From assembly GCF_012958305.1 (NCBI RefSeq), contig NZ_JABBYO010000007.1, positions 248,001 through 312,000 on the forward strand: a stretch of 64,000 bases of DNA, written 5' to 3'. The translations under genes and the position numbers were made by a program. Below the pieces are notes generated by a model. It had not been told where the DNA came from. It saw only the letters and a list, made by a program, of their open reading frames with translations, and did not search any database. Within the stretch, counting starts at the first letter, position 1, and every line of letters begins with the position of its first letter. Below are positions 63,452-64,000 of this stretch, piece after piece. The DNA comes from Tautonia rosea (GTDB lineage Bacteria > Planctomycetota > Planctomycetia > Isosphaerales > Isosphaeraceae).

Positions 63452-64000
63452 TGAGGACCTCCCGCCAGCCGCGCCGGAATTGTCCGGCAACGTTGTTCGC
63501 ATCGGTAATCTCGATCCAGGGGCGGACAAGCAAGGGCCGATCGTGGCGTTCCGGTTCGGCCACGGCGCCGAAGGAGGCGGCGCGGAGGATGATTGCTTTG
63601 CCTCCATGCGGCCAGGCATCTGCCCGCTGGAGCCCTCGATCGGTGGTGATCACGACCTGCAACCCATCACGGAAGCGTCGGACAGGAGAGGAGGAGAGGA
63701 CCTCGCCGATCGTTTTTGACGTTTTCGGCGGAATCTTCGCGAGCGTATCGAGCAGGCGTTCGCGATGCGAGGTGCCCGATCCGGTCGCGACCGAACGGTC
63801 GTCGACGACGAGATGAACCAGGGCTCCTCGGTTCAGGAAGGCTTCGATCAAAGTTGCTGCGATCCGGATGGCCCATTCCCGAGAGCTGTACGGTCCGTTT
63901 CCGCCGTGAACCGAAGGGAGGACGTCAAGCACGACCTGAAGATGCAGGTTCGCGCTGGCCTGTCGCTCGCAGACGATCAGGCGATCGTAACGGGCCGACT
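63441..64000 (-). CDS. DUF58 domain protein, partial (5' end outside window)
   Basis: The last 185 or so codons of a gene running off the right edge; the frame is open to base 64000 (reading SARYDRLIVCERQASANLHL at the edge). The VVLDVLP...SREWAIRIAATLIEAFLNRGALVHLVV segment is typical of DUF58, a von Willebrand A-like domain. In MoxR-DUF58-transglutaminase operons these proteins work with a MoxR AAA+ ATPase in assembly or maturation of envelope proteins. Its stop lies inside the start of the transglutaminase/peptidase fusion gene. Confidence 0.85.
   Translation of the reverse strand, partial: SARYDRLIVCERQASANLHLQVVLDVLPSVHGGNGPYSSREWAIRIAATLIEAFLNRGALVHLVVDDRSVATGSGTSHRERLLDTLAKIPPKTSKTIGEVLSSSPVRRFRDGLQVVITTDRGLQRADAWPHGGKAIILRAASFGAVAEPERHDRPLLVRPWIEITDANNVAGQFRRGWREVLNAN

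Overview
The window comes from a high-GC bacterium and reads as Planctomycetota, most likely the Isosphaeraceae (genera such as Tautonia or Isosphaera). The evidence is the gene families. There are paired DUF1501/PSD1 and DUF1552/DUF1592 proteins, giant Ser/Thr kinases with TPR tails, an ECF sigma factor coupled to a kinase, LEPR-XLL N-termini, a PEP-CTERM protein and Gfo/Idh/MocA oxidoreductases. This assignment is inference from gene content; there is no rRNA gene here.

Layout. 1-245: 3' end of a PEP-CTERM surface protein. 270-6316: a kinase-TPR receptor (minus) diverging from an FGE-like membrane protein (plus) around a strong stem-loop. 6411-10470: a promoter and a tightly coupled glycosyltransferase operon (GT2, DUF362, GT4, a partial GT4). 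10471-11547: about 1 kb without a convincing gene. 11548-12870: a Tat-exported oxidoreductase with a terminator, followed by tRNA-Gly. 13488-25114: a minus-strand operon led by a GntR/FCD regulator, whose likely palindromic operator lies inside its own promoter. It carries a DUF1592 protein, a DUF1552 protein, a Tat-exported TIM-barrel-like protein and a 1600-residue multidomain protein. 25617-30657: two LEPR-XLL surface proteins (a large beta-rich one and an RTX-repeat one) flanking an IS630-type transposase remnant. 30879-34882: an ECF sigma factor and a second kinase-TPR receptor. 35099-35899: a REP-like palindrome and a broken endonuclease-like gene. 36016-44377: a MATE exporter, a BNR-repeat protein, an oxidoreductase, and a plus-strand run of beta-helix protein, M20 peptidase and class III aminotransferase. 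44437-48633: a DUF1501/PSD1 pair.

49086-59565 is an unbroken minus-strand block ending at a divergent Fur/Zur-type regulator. It contains DUF4198, a TPR lipoprotein-like protein, two DUF3526 ABC permeases and their ATPase, a His/Cys-rich small exported protein, a WD40 protein, a CobW GTPase, a small CSEPGCPP protein, a 2Fe-2S ferredoxin-like protein and a small membrane protein. An interleaved Fur/Zur-type palindrome lies between the last gene and the regulator. I read this as a zinc (or other metal) homeostasis island, and it is the best candidate here for an undescribed system. 59711-64000: a transglutaminase/prepilin-peptidase fusion that lacks canonical catalytic residues in both enzymes, and a DUF58 protein running off the window, as in MoxR-DUF58-transglutaminase operons.

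Limits. Gene starts were chosen by eye from start codons, Shine-Dalgarno-like sequences and signal peptides. Families were recognised from motifs without any database search. Most other long open frames in this GC-rich DNA are shadows of these genes and are omitted.
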